Translations under genes and position numbers: made by a program
Notes under the pieces: model-generated
Database searches by the model: none
Seen by the model: only the letters and a program-made list of their open reading frames with translations
Told to the model about the DNA's origin: nothing
Assembly (NCBI GenBank): GCA_902788275.1
Contig: CADAJV010000017.1
Location: 1-60,545 of the forward strand
Direction of reading: 5' to 3'
DNA from: an uncultured Bacteroidales bacterium
GTDB taxonomy: Bacteria > Bacteroidota > Bacteroidia > Bacteroidales > Bacteroidaceae
DNA: 60,545 bases
Part shown: positions 1 through 8,119 of the stretch, in pieces
How positions within the stretch are numbered: position 1 is the first letter of the stretch
Layout of the letters: the number at the start of each line of letters is the position of its first letter

Positions 1-99
1 TCTAATCAACGCTGCTATGCAATAAACATACAACTAACGCAGTCAGAATTGGTTGCATTATGAGTAATCTGTGCCAACATCTATATTATTACCAAAATT

Positions 100-180
100 T
101 TAATCCCGTGGAGCGGTCGGTGTCCTTGGGATTAGATTGCGTTTCCTTGGGATTAGATTATTTTCAACGGGATTAGTTTT
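100..180. repeat. AT-rich TTAGATT-containing intergenic repeat (family F)
   Basis: The stretch repeats a short unit around CCTTGGGATTAGATT two to three times. It shares the string TTAGATTGCGTTTC with 46.86 kb, so it belongs to the same dispersed family. No open reading frame of note is seen in the first 398 bases, which hold this repeat, a family B copy and the terminator of the downstream minus-strand gene. Confidence 0.55.
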
Positions 181-262
181 AGGTTAGCTTCTTCGCAGCC
201 ACCTTTTCTCGCCTCAGGATAATCAAAGCAACTTTGCTTCTCCTTTCGGCATATCAAAAACG
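181..262 (-). repeat. Dispersed palindromic repeat, family B copy 1
   Basis: Read on the minus strand this is a diverged copy of the elements at about 21.49 and 24.17 kb. Shared blocks are CTTCGCA-CCAC, TCGCCTCA-GATAATC and GCAA-TTTGCTT. The internal GCAAAG/CTTTGC blocks make it partly self-complementary. It lies just beyond the 3' end of the TonB receptor gene. Confidence 0.55.
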
Positions 263-351
263 GGCTTAAGGCTCAAAAACGTTTGTTTAATTTAACAAAC
301 AGACGTTTTGCTTTGTACTGAAAAAGGTTGACAGTTTTGTTTGCCAAGTCT

Positions 352-386
352 GGAAAAAAGAACCGCGCAGGCTTTCTGCGCGGTCC
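352..386 (-). terminator. Rho-independent terminator of the TonB receptor gene
   Basis: ACCGCGCAG and CTGCGCGGT form a 9-bp GC-rich stem with a five-base loop. On the minus strand it is followed by a run of Ts (A run at 354-359 on plus), 13 bases past the stop codon of the receptor gene. Confidence 0.85.
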
Positions 387-398
387 TATAGTTATTGG

Positions 399-2483
399 TT
401 ATTGTTTCAACGCGAAACGATAGTTGGCCCCGATGAGGAAAGTGAAACCTGGCTGAGGCACTGTGCCTATATCGTAGTAGCGATGGGAGGTAAGGTTTTC
501 AAATGAGGCATAGACATCGTAAGTAGGCTTGGTCCAGCGGAGCTTGAGGTCCAGCAGGCAATACGGGCGGTTGGCGCGCTGCACGGCCTCTGCTCCATGA
601 TACTCCAGATGGGTGCCCTCACGCTCCTGCCAGCGGAGATGCCATGTGGCGCTGAGCGAGGAGAAGATGCCGTGCTCCAGCGAGGCCATCACCTTATGGC
701 GCAGATAGTCGAGGGCGTAGTTTGACTGATAGATGGGCGTGTCATCGTGGCGGTGCTGACGGTTATAGAAATAGCTTACGCTGGCAGCACGCAGCACCTG
801 TTGGCCAGGCAGCAGGCGCAGGAGATTGGCTCTGGCCTGCGCCGTTAGCTGATAGATGCTGAGCTTGAAGGCTGTGGAATGGTAGATATCATCAGCCGAG
901 TACATCACCCAGTCTATCATGTCGGTGCCGCGGCGGTAGATGCCGACAACTGACAAGCTGAGCCACGAACCGGTGAAATCGGCGCCCACCTTGAAGGTGC
1001 TGGTCTGCTCGGGCTTGAGACCAACGTTGCCCTCGTTGGTCGGCGACTTATAGTAGAGGTCGGTGAAGGTGGGCATTCGCATCGACTTATTCCATGAGGC
1101 ATAGAGCTTGACGGCCTTGTCTGGGCGATAGCTGATATCGATGCCGGGATAGAAACGGAATTTATCGTCCACAGCACTGTTGCGATTGGCCATCACACCA
1201 GCATTGATAGACCACTGTCTGAGCAACACTGCATGCTCCAGGAAGAGGCTCATATTGGTGCGACTGTCGCGATGGTCGTAGTAGCGGTCGTGATGGTGCT
1301 CTATGCGCACTCGCTGAGCCTCGTCGAGCGGGCGGCCCAGGTTGGAGGACAGTATGTCCTCATGGCGCAGCTCACCGCCAAGGGCCGTTCGTCCGAGCAC
1401 CCACTGGCTGTAGCCGCTGAGGGTAGCAGCCAAGACATCGTTGCGATGGAAGTTCTCGCCGGTCTGAGTGTCCTTGATGAGCTGGAAGTGGTCGAAATTG
1501 CGGGTAAAGGAAAGCGAGGGGGTGAAATGTATGTTGCCGGCAGCAGCATCGCCCTTGAGGGCTGCCATATAGCGCGTGCCCTCCTCCCATTGGTTGGGAA
1601 ACTTGGCGCTATAGAAGGTGTTGGCACCATAGCGTTGCTTGTTGTAGCCAGCCTGCCAGTTGAGGAGCACATTGTCAGCTGTGTAGCGCCCCTGATAGAA
1701 AAGTCGGATGCGGTTGAAATCGCTGTTCTGCACGGCACCGTCGGTGCGCAGATAGTCGCCCGACAAACGATTGCGCCACAGGGCTGTGCCGCCGGTTTTA
1801 CCACTGGCGATATTCGCATTGGCGCCACCGCCGAAGGTGCCGTAGCTGCCGCCTTCTGCATGAATGCCGACCTGAGAGGTAGGCTCTGTGCGAGTAATAA
1901 TATTGATTATGCCATTGAGAGCCTGGCTGCCAAACGTGCGAGCCGATGCTCCGTCAAGAATTTCTATGCGCTCGATGTCTGCAATGGCTACAGGGAAATC
2001 AGCTGCAAGATGACCGGTTTGGGGATTGTTGATGTTGATGCCGTTGAGCATAAAAGTGATTTGGTCGAATGTGCCGCCGCCGAGGGATATGTCGGTCTGC
2101 ACTCCCATGGCGCCGCGCTGTCTGACATCAACATTAGGACAAAGCTTAAGGATGTCGTTGATGGTCTGACATTTGGCATTGTCAATCTCCTGTCGTGTAA
2201 TCACGACAATCTTGCTCCACGCCTTGTCTAACGAGACGGGAAGCTGAGAACCGGTGACCGTGGCTTCAGACAATGCCAAGTCGGAGGTGCTGACTGCATC
2301 CTCCACAATGCGGAGCGAATCAGTGCGGGTAGCCAGGCTGTCGTTGTGAGCCACCATAAGTGTGCTCACTGCCAGCACGCCAATTCTAATTTCGCGCCCC
2401 AGACTGCAGAAGGCAGCGTAGCCCTTGCCGCTAAACTGGCGCCAGGTTACAACCGTGTTCTTCTTTGGTTGGTTTGAAAACAT
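399..2483 (-). CDS. TonB-dependent outer-membrane receptor, BtuB-like
   Basis: A 694-residue gated beta-barrel receptor expected to import a scarce ligand (cobalamin, siderophore or similar) across the outer membrane using TonB energy. The N-terminus carries the basic, WRQFSGKGYAAFCSLGREI-type leader and hydrophobic stretch seen in many Bacteroidales receptors. The plug domain follows at about residues 85-215 (VVITRQEI, a GININNP turn, and IERIEILDGASA.TFGSQALNGIINI). The rest is barrel strands, ending in the typical C-terminal aromatic strand (FTFLIGANYRFALKQ). Length and the TonB plug fit the BtuB/cobalamin-receptor-like class, but the substrate cannot be read from the sequence: no SusD partner or cobalamin riboswitch lies next to it. 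It is transcribed alone and ends at a strong terminator. The start is the ATG whose leader fits best. Confidence 0.85.
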   Translation of the reverse strand: MFSNQPKKNTVVTWRQFSGKGYAAFCSLGREIRIGVLAVSTLMVAHNDSLATRTDSLRIVEDAVSTSDLALSEATVTGSQLPVSLDKAWSKIVVITRQEIDNAKCQTINDILKLCPNVDVRQRGAMGVQTDISLGGGTFDQITFMLNGININNPQTGHLAADFPVAIADIERIEILDGASARTFGSQALNGIINIITRTEPTSQVGIHAEGGSYGTFGGGANANIASGKTGGTALWRNRLSGDYLRTDGAVQNSDFNRIRLFYQGRYTADNVLLNWQAGYNKQRYGANTFYSAKFPNQWEEGTRYMAALKGDAAAGNIHFTPSLSFTRNFDHFQLIKDTQTGENFHRNDVLAATLSGYSQWVLGRTALGGELRHEDILSSNLGRPLDEAQRVRIEHHHDRYYDHRDSRTNMSLFLEHAVLLRQWSINAGVMANRNSAVDDKFRFYPGIDISYRPDKAVKLYASWNKSMRMPTFTDLYYKSPTNEGNVGLKPEQTSTFKVGADFTGSWLSLSVVGIYRRGTDMIDWVMYSADDIYHSTAFKLSIYQLTAQARANLLRLLPGQQVLRAASVSYFYNRQHRHDDTPIYQSNYALDYLRHKVMASLEHGIFSSLSATWHLRWQEREGTHLEYHGAEAVQRANRPYCLLDLKLRWTKPTYDVYASFENLTSHRYYDIGTVPQPGFTFLIGANYRFALKQ

Positions 2484-2554
2484 AAATTAATTGGTTAAAA
2501 TGGTTAGTAAATGCGTCTCTAAGCTAAAGAAACGCGAAAAAGTTATGCTATTTG

Positions 2555-2585
2555 TTTGGTTATTCAAATATAAGTAGTATCTTTG
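2555..2585 (+). promoter_or_regulatory. Consensus Bacteroidetes promoter for the 2590-2752 RNA
   Basis: TTTG at 2555-2558, a 19-base spacer and TATCTTTG at 2578-2585 match the Bacteroidetes primary sigma consensus (TTTG-N19..21-TAnnTTTG) exactly. Start of transcription would fall at about 2590. A minus-strand TATATTTG (2572-2565), suited to the TonB receptor, overlaps it back to back. Confidence 0.75.
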
Positions 2586-2589
2586 CCAT

Positions 2590-2752
2590 GGTTGCATCGG
2601 TCTGATCGGGATACTCGTCATTAAATTTTACTTTTTCCGAGACCGTTTTCCATATTAACGGCATGCCTTCGGGAAACCCGCAATATGGAAGCCCTCAAAT
2701 CCTTTCTTTTCAGGAGTTTCATCACATCCACCGGTGCAACCACCTTTTTTTT
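2590..2752 (+). ncRNA. Candidate small structured RNA of unknown family
   Basis: The 5' end GGTTGCATCGG (2590-2600) pairs over 11 bp (one G-U) with CCGGTGCAACC (2731-2741), closing a multi-branch fold and followed by eight Ts (2745-2752). Inside are CGGTCT..AGACCG (2598-2603 with 2640-2645, extended by CGG/CCG at 2607-2609 and 2637-2639), a 9-bp stem TTCCATATT/AATATGGAA (2648-2656 with 2682-2690) enclosing CGGGAAACCCG, and AAATCCT..AGGA-TTT (2697-2719). The outer stem is intact only on the plus strand: its G-U becomes a C-A mismatch on minus. A consensus promoter sits just upstream. It does not look like tmRNA, RNase P, SRP or 6S RNA as I know them. No plus-strand gene follows, so a free small RNA is more likely than a leader. 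Confidence 0.6.
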
Positions 2753-2758
2753 ATCCAC

Positions 2759-3637
2759 TTATTTAATCGTGGAATAATAACCAAGTTTATAGATATTAAA
2801 CAGGGTGACTGACTGCCAGAGGCTGAGGAGCACCCTGCGCTCCAGCGAGCCAAAGAGCCTGTGCCAAAGCTTCACAGCCCACAGCATATGCCAGCGCTGC
2901 AGCTTGAGGGCCGTTGCAGAGATACGGATACGCTCCTGATAAAAGCGGTCAAGTCCCGCCAGCACATGGAGTGCCTTGTGAGTCTTATTGATAAAGGACT
3001 CGTTGGAATCAATATGATTATGAATCAGGGGGTTGTCAATGTGAACAATCTCCACACCCATCTGCTCGAGGTCTATACCGAGAATGGTGTCCTCGTAGCC
3101 GTACTGATAACAGTCCTTTGGGAAAGGCGTGGCAAGAAAGACGCTTCGCTTGATCAGGAGATTGATGGTGCAGAGGTTCTTGTAGGGGTGTTTGCGTCTG
3201 TACTCCAAGGCACGCTCACCAGCAGCGGCAAATTCGTAGCGGTGACGGAGCTGATTGTCCTTGCGCAAAGCTTCCTTTAGCACGATTACATGACCGGACA
3301 CGACATCATGGCCTTGAGCCGCCTGCCTGTATTTCTCAATAAAATCGTCGGCGGGCACGCGGGCGTCACTATCTATAATAATAAGGTAGGGATAGACAGC
3401 CTCGTCGGCAAGATGATATAGCATATATGCCTTGCCTATATTGCGTTCCTCATTCAGCACGCGGCAATGGGGCATTGTCGCAATCCTCTTAAGCGCAGCC
3501 AGAGTGCCGGGGTCGGTGCTGCAGTCGTTGCCAACCAATATCTCGTAGTCAACCTTTGCTACAGAGCAAGAGCGGATAAGCTCCTTCACAAGCTCCGTGC
3601 AGTCGTAGTTGAATACAGAAATAACTATCGAAAACAT
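2759..3637 (-). CDS. Family 2 glycosyltransferase
   Basis: A 292-residue GT-A fold sugar transferase. The N-terminal beta strand FSIVISVFNY, the nucleotide-binding GNDCSTD block near residue 36 and the metal-binding D-S-D at 89-91 are all visible, as is the ED of the acceptor/catalytic region (GYEDTILGIDLEQMG). The C-terminus holds a basic, amphipathic stretch (WHMLWAVKLWHRLFG...) that could bind the membrane. The donor and acceptor are unknown; the gene probably serves surface polysaccharide or lipid glycosylation. It lies nine bases downstream of the S9 peptidase gene and is probably co-transcribed with it. Its stop codon is six bases from the T-run of the opposite-strand RNA candidate, so read-through would make antisense to that RNA. 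Confidence 0.85.
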   Translation of the reverse strand: MFSIVISVFNYDCTELVKELIRSCSVAKVDYEILVGNDCSTDPGTLAALKRIATMPHCRVLNEERNIGKAYMLYHLADEAVYPYLIIIDSDARVPADDFIEKYRQAAQGHDVVSGHVIVLKEALRKDNQLRHRYEFAAAGERALEYRRKHPYKNLCTINLLIKRSVFLATPFPKDCYQYGYEDTILGIDLEQMGVEIVHIDNPLIHNHIDSNESFINKTHKALHVLAGLDRFYQERIRISATALKLQRWHMLWAVKLWHRLFGSLERRVLLSLWQSVTLFNIYKLGYYSTIK

Positions 3638-3646
3638 CGGGGTCCT

Positions 3647-5809
3647 TTATTTCAGCCACTTGTCGAGCCAACCGAAGAATGTGCGTTGCCAAAGGATGGC
3701 ATTCTGTGGGTGGAGCACCCAATGGTTTTCGTCGGGCAGGAGCAGAAGCTGGGCAGGAATACCGCGCATCTTAGCAGCCTGGAAAGCAGACTCGGCCTGG
3801 GTGAACATAATACGATAGTCCTTCATGCCATGGATGCAGAGGATAGGAGTATCCCACTTGTCAACGCTGAGGTGAGGCGAGTCGTTATATACCCGCTGGG
3901 CGTCAGCCACATCCTTGCGCCAGGGAGCTGCCTTGAGATCCCAGTTGGGGAACCACAGCTCATCGGTCTCCATATACTGCTGCTGCTCATTGAAGATACC
4001 GTCATGTGAGATAAAAGCCTTGAAGCGACCCTCATGATGACCGGCCAGCCAATAGACACTGTATCCGCCGAAGCTGGCACCCACGCAACCAAGCTTATCC
4101 TTGTCAACGTAAGGCTCGTTGCAAATATCGTCGATGCCTGAAAGGAGGTCGCGCATACACTGGCCGTCATAGTCACCGCTAATCTCCTCCAGCCACTCCA
4201 TACCGAAGCCGGGCACACCGCGGCGAGCAGGATGGACGGTGATATAGCCCTGAGCAGCCATCAACTGGAAATTCCAACGATAGCTCCAGCCCTGCCCCAC
4301 AGGGCTCTGGGGGCCACCCTCACAAATAAGCAGCGTAGGATATTTCTTGGATGGGTCGAAGTGAGGCGGATAAACCACAAAGCAAAGCATCTGCTTGCCA
4401 TCGGTGGTGGTGACCCAGCGCTCCTTGACCTCGCCGAAGCTGAGGTTGTCGTAGAAATAGTCATTCTCATGGGTTAGCTGGGTAATATTCTTCTCGGCCC
4501 TAGCCTTGAGGTCAACAAGGTAAACCTCGTCGGCCTGACTCATGGAATGGCGCTTGATGAGCAGCTGACGGCCATCGGCCATCAGTCCCTGCACACTGCA
4601 GTCGTAGTCGCCCTTGGTGATCTGGCGCATCTCTCCCTTCAGATTGGTGGCATAGACCTGCTCAGAGCCTCGCCAACTGCCGGCGAAATAGAGAGTCTGA
4701 TTGTCGGTAGCCCAACAGTAGGTATCCACATTAGACTGGAAGGTTTCGCTGACGTAAGTCTTCGTGCCCATGGCTATATCATATACACACAGCCTCATGC
4801 GGTCTGCCTCATAGCCCGCACGCTCCATCGAGAGCCAGGCAATCTTGGTGCCGTCAGGCGAGAACTGCGGGTCTTGGTCGTAGCCCACGCTGCAATCCTC
4901 GGGCAGGTTGTTGATAGCCTGGTCCTCATAGCTACGGGTGTCATCGGTCTCGGGCTCCACCCATCCGGCAGGCTTGCAAAGATTGCGGGTGGTGCGTGTG
5001 GCAAGGTCATAGAGGAAAATATCACTATCGGTTGACATGGAGTAAGCCTTGCCCACCTTCTTGCGACATGTATAGGCCAACTGCTTGCTATCGGGACTCC
5101 AGCTAAGCTCCTCCACGCCGCCGAAGGGCAGCATGGGGCACTCGTAGGGTTCACCCTCCAGCACGTCCTGCTCCTGCCCAACCCCATTGGCAGAGAAATC
5201 GGCCACAAAAGGATGAGGAACAGTCTTGACAAAATGGTCCCAGTGCTTATACATCATGTCATTGATTACCATACCGGTAGTCTTGGGCAGGTCATCTGGA
5301 TTCTTCTGGATGGAACTGGTGCTCTCCACCTGGCGGATGAGCACTATCTTGCTGCCATCGGGCGAGAGCAGAAACTCGTCAATATCCTCATCAGCCTTGG
5401 TGGTGGTAAGCTCGCGGCGATTGGTGCCATCAATATTCATGGCACAGAGCTTGCCTCCGCAGAGGAACAGCAGCTGGCGGTCGGAGTCAAAGAACACAGC
5501 ACCATTCTCTGAGTTGGTGTCATTGGTAAGCTGCGTAGCCTTGCAAGTCTTGACATCCATCAGGTAGAGCACCGAGCGGCTCTTGTCCTGCGGTACACTA
5601 TAGTATGTAACGTTATACACTATTTTGCTGCCGTCGTTGCTTGGGCAGACGGAGCCAATGCGGCCCATGGCCCACAGCACCTCCGGGGTCATAAGGTCAG
5701 ACTTAATAATACTTGTGTTACGACCAATCACGCCGGCCGCCTCATCGTTTGCATTCATAACTGGAATTACGCTTATAGTCAGAATTAGCGAAAGAAAAAA
5801 CTTTTTCAT
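3647..5809 (-). CDS. S9 family dipeptidyl peptidase, DPP5-like
   Basis: A 720-residue serine peptidase of the prolyl oligopeptidase clan that should release dipeptides from peptide N-termini in the periplasm. A signal peptide (MKKFFLSLILTISVIPVMNA) is followed by a beta-propeller with SPDGSKI/SPDSKQL/SPDGTKI repeats and then an alpha/beta hydrolase domain. The nucleophile elbow G-A-S-F-G-G-Y places the catalytic serine at residue 579; the acid is in HGMKDYRI and the histidine in DENHWV. The block GWSYRWNFQLMAAQGY is typical of DPP5 of Porphyromonas and relatives, enzymes of amino-acid fermenting and proteolytic Bacteroidales. The start is the ATG at the signal peptide. Only a short AT-rich spacer with a CTAG cluster separates it from the STAS gene upstream. 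Confidence 0.9.
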   Translation of the reverse strand: MKKFFLSLILTISVIPVMNANDEAAGVIGRNTSIIKSDLMTPEVLWAMGRIGSVCPSNDGSKIVYNVTYYSVPQDKSRSVLYLMDVKTCKATQLTNDTNSENGAVFFDSDRQLLFLCGGKLCAMNIDGTNRRELTTTKADEDIDEFLLSPDGSKIVLIRQVESTSSIQKNPDDLPKTTGMVINDMMYKHWDHFVKTVPHPFVADFSANGVGQEQDVLEGEPYECPMLPFGGVEELSWSPDSKQLAYTCRKKVGKAYSMSTDSDIFLYDLATRTTRNLCKPAGWVEPETDDTRSYEDQAINNLPEDCSVGYDQDPQFSPDGTKIAWLSMERAGYEADRMRLCVYDIAMGTKTYVSETFQSNVDTYCWATDNQTLYFAGSWRGSEQVYATNLKGEMRQITKGDYDCSVQGLMADGRQLLIKRHSMSQADEVYLVDLKARAEKNITQLTHENDYFYDNLSFGEVKERWVTTTDGKQMLCFVVYPPHFDPSKKYPTLLICEGGPQSPVGQGWSYRWNFQLMAAQGYITVHPARRGVPGFGMEWLEEISGDYDGQCMRDLLSGIDDICNEPYVDKDKLGCVGASFGGYSVYWLAGHHEGRFKAFISHDGIFNEQQQYMETDELWFPNWDLKAAPWRKDVADAQRVYNDSPHLSVDKWDTPILCIHGMKDYRIMFTQAESAFQAAKMRGIPAQLLLLPDENHWVLHPQNAILWQRTFFGWLDKWLK

Positions 5810-5877
5810 AATATTAAAGTTCGAGAGTGCGAAAGTACGAAAGTGAGAAAGTTGAAAAGATCAATATTTATTGGACC

Positions 5878-5928
5878 AGTCAGACTAGTTTAGACTAGTA
5901 ATTCTAGTGTTACTAGTTCTACTAGCTT
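5878..5928. other. Dense CTAG cluster between STAS and DPP5 genes
   Basis: Five CTAG tetramers occur within about 45 bases (GACTAGT twice, TCTAGT, ACTAGT, ACTAG), giving several overlapping self-complementary choices. It is downstream of the STAS gene and upstream of the peptidase gene on the minus strand, so it could act as an mRNA end or an operator. No T-run follows. Confidence 0.4.
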
Positions 5929-5952
5929 TCACGGGCTGGCTGAATAGCTCTG

Positions 5953-6255
5953 TTACTTAAACTCGAAGAGGTTAGAGAAACCGGTCATAGCCAGCACCTT
6001 GTTGATGTCAGCATTGACACCACGAATATAGACATGGCTACCCTTGCTTTTGGCATTTTTCAATACATTGAGGAACAGGCGCAATCCACTGGAGGATATA
6101 TACTCCAGCTCCGTGCAGTCAAGGATAATGTTGTGACCGTCACAATTCATGAGCACCTGTATGTCTTTCTCCACAGCGGGACTGGTAGCTGTGTCCAGGC
6201 GTCCGGAGAAATACATTACGAAATCGTTGTTTTCTTCTTTGAAAGTAGTCTTCAT
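5953..6255 (-). CDS. STAS-domain anti-sigma factor antagonist
   Basis: A 100-residue single STAS domain of the SpoIIAA/RsbV type. The phosphorylation loop is visible as CTELEYISSSGLRLFLNV, with the expected serine following the YIS turn. Proteins of this family switch partners: an anti-sigma or other HATPase kinase phosphorylates the serine and a PP2C phosphatase removes it. Both activities are encoded in one protein two genes upstream on the same strand (8120-10324), which makes this the likely substrate. It is 15 bases downstream of the SLC13 transporter gene. The target sigma factor or other output is not in the window. Confidence 0.9.
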   Translation of the reverse strand: MKTTFKEENNDFVMYFSGRLDTATSPAVEKDIQVLMNCDGHNIILDCTELEYISSSGLRLFLNVLKNAKSKGSHVYIRGVNADINKVLAMTGFSNLFEFK

Positions 6256-6270
6256 AACTATCTGTTTTTA

Positions 6271-8067
6271 TTATTTATACATTGGATAAATGAGGTTGAC
6301 AACCATCACACACAGTATCAACATGATAATGTGAAGGCGGACTCCTATTTTTGCAAAGTCAGTAAAGCGCAAGCTGCTCGGTCCAAATATCAGCATGTGA
6401 GTGGACGAGCCGATAGGCGTTGAATAGCTTATGCTGACGCATAGCATCAGCGAGATGACAAACGGCATAGGATTGCACCCCATAATCTCCACCTGCTGCC
6501 AGATGATGGGAAAAAGAGCCGCTGCCGCGCCCACATCTGTGATAAACTCGCTTATCAAAGATGCCAGCGCACACATCACCGCCAACACCACAAAGGGATT
6601 GTTGCCGCAGAGGTCAAGCACGCCGTTGGCAATCACTGTGGCCACACCAGTGTTGGTTATGGCCGTAGAGAAAACCATCGTGCATCCTATAACCATAAGC
6701 AACTCCCACTCAATATATCTGACCACATGCTCCACCCTGCAACACTTGAGCAGAAGCACTGCACCTGCAGCCAACATAGTGGCTGCCATAAGTGGCATGA
6801 TGCGAAATGAAGACAGCACAAACATCATAACCAATACGATAGCCGAAGTCAAGGTGCGGCGGCTTATCTGAGGCACGAAATGTGAGTCGAAGAAGGTCAG
6901 GCGGCGGCGGTTATTATTCTCCAGTCGCTCGTCACCCTTGGGCGGACACTCCAGCAGCAGGGTGTCGCCAGCCTGCAGTATTATCTCGCGAGGTTGTCCC
7001 TCCACACGCTGTCCCTGTCGGGCCACAGCCACCAGCACCACATCATTGTCAGACTCAAAGCCGCTCTGCACAATGGTCTGCCCAATCAGGTCGCTGCCAA
7101 AGGAGATATAGGCTGTGCGCATCTTGCGCTGGCTGTCAATTTCATCAATGCTCCACACATGGTGGTCGGCAGCCGCCAGGTGGTGGGTATTCTTCAGTTC
7201 AAGAATTTCGGTTATCTGTCCGGCATATATAAGGCGGTCACCGCCCATCACAAACTCATCGGCTGGCACCGGCGTGATAATCTCCTTGTCAAAGCGCACT
7301 ATCTCTACCAGCGAACCGCCCCTCACAGACAGCAGGCCAGCCTCCTCCACCGTCTGCCCCACGGCCTCATTGTCTGTAGGCACCAATAGCTCTACGGTAT
7401 AGTCGGAGATGGTCTCAAACTGCTCCTCCGGCGACTTACGCTCGGGGATATAGCGACGCATCAAAATGACTGTCAGCACTCCGGCCATCGTAAGGATAAC
7501 TCCGGGCAGGAGGGGGTCAAACATATTCATCGACTCGCCAGTCTGGTCCATATACAGACCAGCCACCACCAGATTGGAGGAATTGCCCAGCAATGTGCAC
7601 ATACCGCCCATGGTGGCTGCATAACTCAGCGGCACAAGCAGTTTAGAGGGACTGACGTTGAGCTTACGGGCCCATATCCTGACTGTGTCGATAAAAATCA
7701 TTACCACATTGACAGAATTAAGAAATGCAGCAAAGATGCTCACTGGCACCATCAGTCGGAACAGGGCCTTGAGATAGCTGCCGGGCATACCAAGCCCGTG
7801 CTGCGCAAGCCAATAGACCGCTCCTGTCTGTATCAGTCCTGCTGCCACTATGAAAAAGGCAGCGTGAACTCCTACCGGCTCAGAACCAAAACCCTCCAGC
7901 ACCTCCTTCTCTGACACCACTCCGGCAAGAAACAATATCGTCACGCCGCCCAGCATGATAACCTCTGTGGCTACATGTGAGCGCACCAGCATAACGAACA
8001 CCGTAATCAAGGTGGCGACTGTTGCCCATGCCTGCAAGCTTAATCCGAGAAAGAATATGCTGTCCAT
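6271..8067 (-). CDS. SLC13-family (DASS) membrane transporter with TrkA-C domains
   Basis: A 598-residue permease with about eleven hydrophobic segments. The DASS/ArsB-like core is split by a cytoplasmic insert with two RCK-C/TrkA-C modules (about residues 225-390: VEEAGLLSVRGGSLVEIVRFD and GFESDNDVVLVAVARQG). The substrate-site signatures GNSSNLVVAG and TPIGSSTHMLIFGPSS mark the two inverted halves. Relatives move sulfate, dicarboxylates or citrate with sodium; the substrate cannot be decided here. The gene sits between the STAS and the SpoIIE-like genes with short spacers (15 and 52 bases), so a regulated transporter in a signalling operon is a fair inference. Confidence 0.88.
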   Translation of the reverse strand: MDSIFFLGLSLQAWATVATLITVFVMLVRSHVATEVIMLGGVTILFLAGVVSEKEVLEGFGSEPVGVHAAFFIVAAGLIQTGAVYWLAQHGLGMPGSYLKALFRLMVPVSIFAAFLNSVNVVMIFIDTVRIWARKLNVSPSKLLVPLSYAATMGGMCTLLGNSSNLVVAGLYMDQTGESMNMFDPLLPGVILTMAGVLTVILMRRYIPERKSPEEQFETISDYTVELLVPTDNEAVGQTVEEAGLLSVRGGSLVEIVRFDKEIITPVPADEFVMGGDRLIYAGQITEILELKNTHHLAAADHHVWSIDEIDSQRKMRTAYISFGSDLIGQTIVQSGFESDNDVVLVAVARQGQRVEGQPREIILQAGDTLLLECPPKGDERLENNNRRRLTFFDSHFVPQISRRTLTSAIVLVMMFVLSSFRIMPLMAATMLAAGAVLLLKCCRVEHVVRYIEWELLMVIGCTMVFSTAITNTGVATVIANGVLDLCGNNPFVVLAVMCALASLISEFITDVGAAAALFPIIWQQVEIMGCNPMPFVISLMLCVSISYSTPIGSSTHMLIFGPSSLRFTDFAKIGVRLHIIMLILCVMVVNLIYPMYK

Positions 8068-8119
8068 TACGGGAGGGAGGAGTATAGGTTTGAGGTTTAT
8101 TGGTTATTGGTCAACGGCT

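Noticed and set aside
1233-2231. Long plus-strand frame opposite the TonB receptor
   Set aside because: Shadow of the receptor gene; low-complexity residues and no start signal. The same reason excludes the long frames opposite gyrA (17070-18632), the glycosidase (38592-40751) and the NfnA-NfnB fusion (49011-50084).
2577-2740. Short minus-strand peptides in this gap
   Set aside because: Frames of up to 44 codons read well in parts (an end KVKFNDEYPDQTD), but they are split over three frames with stops and lack good starts; the paired stems explain the region better.
2484-2758. Cobalamin riboswitch for the TonB receptor
   Set aside because: On the minus strand no B12 box or other conserved riboswitch core words are present, and the closing stem is better on the plus strand.
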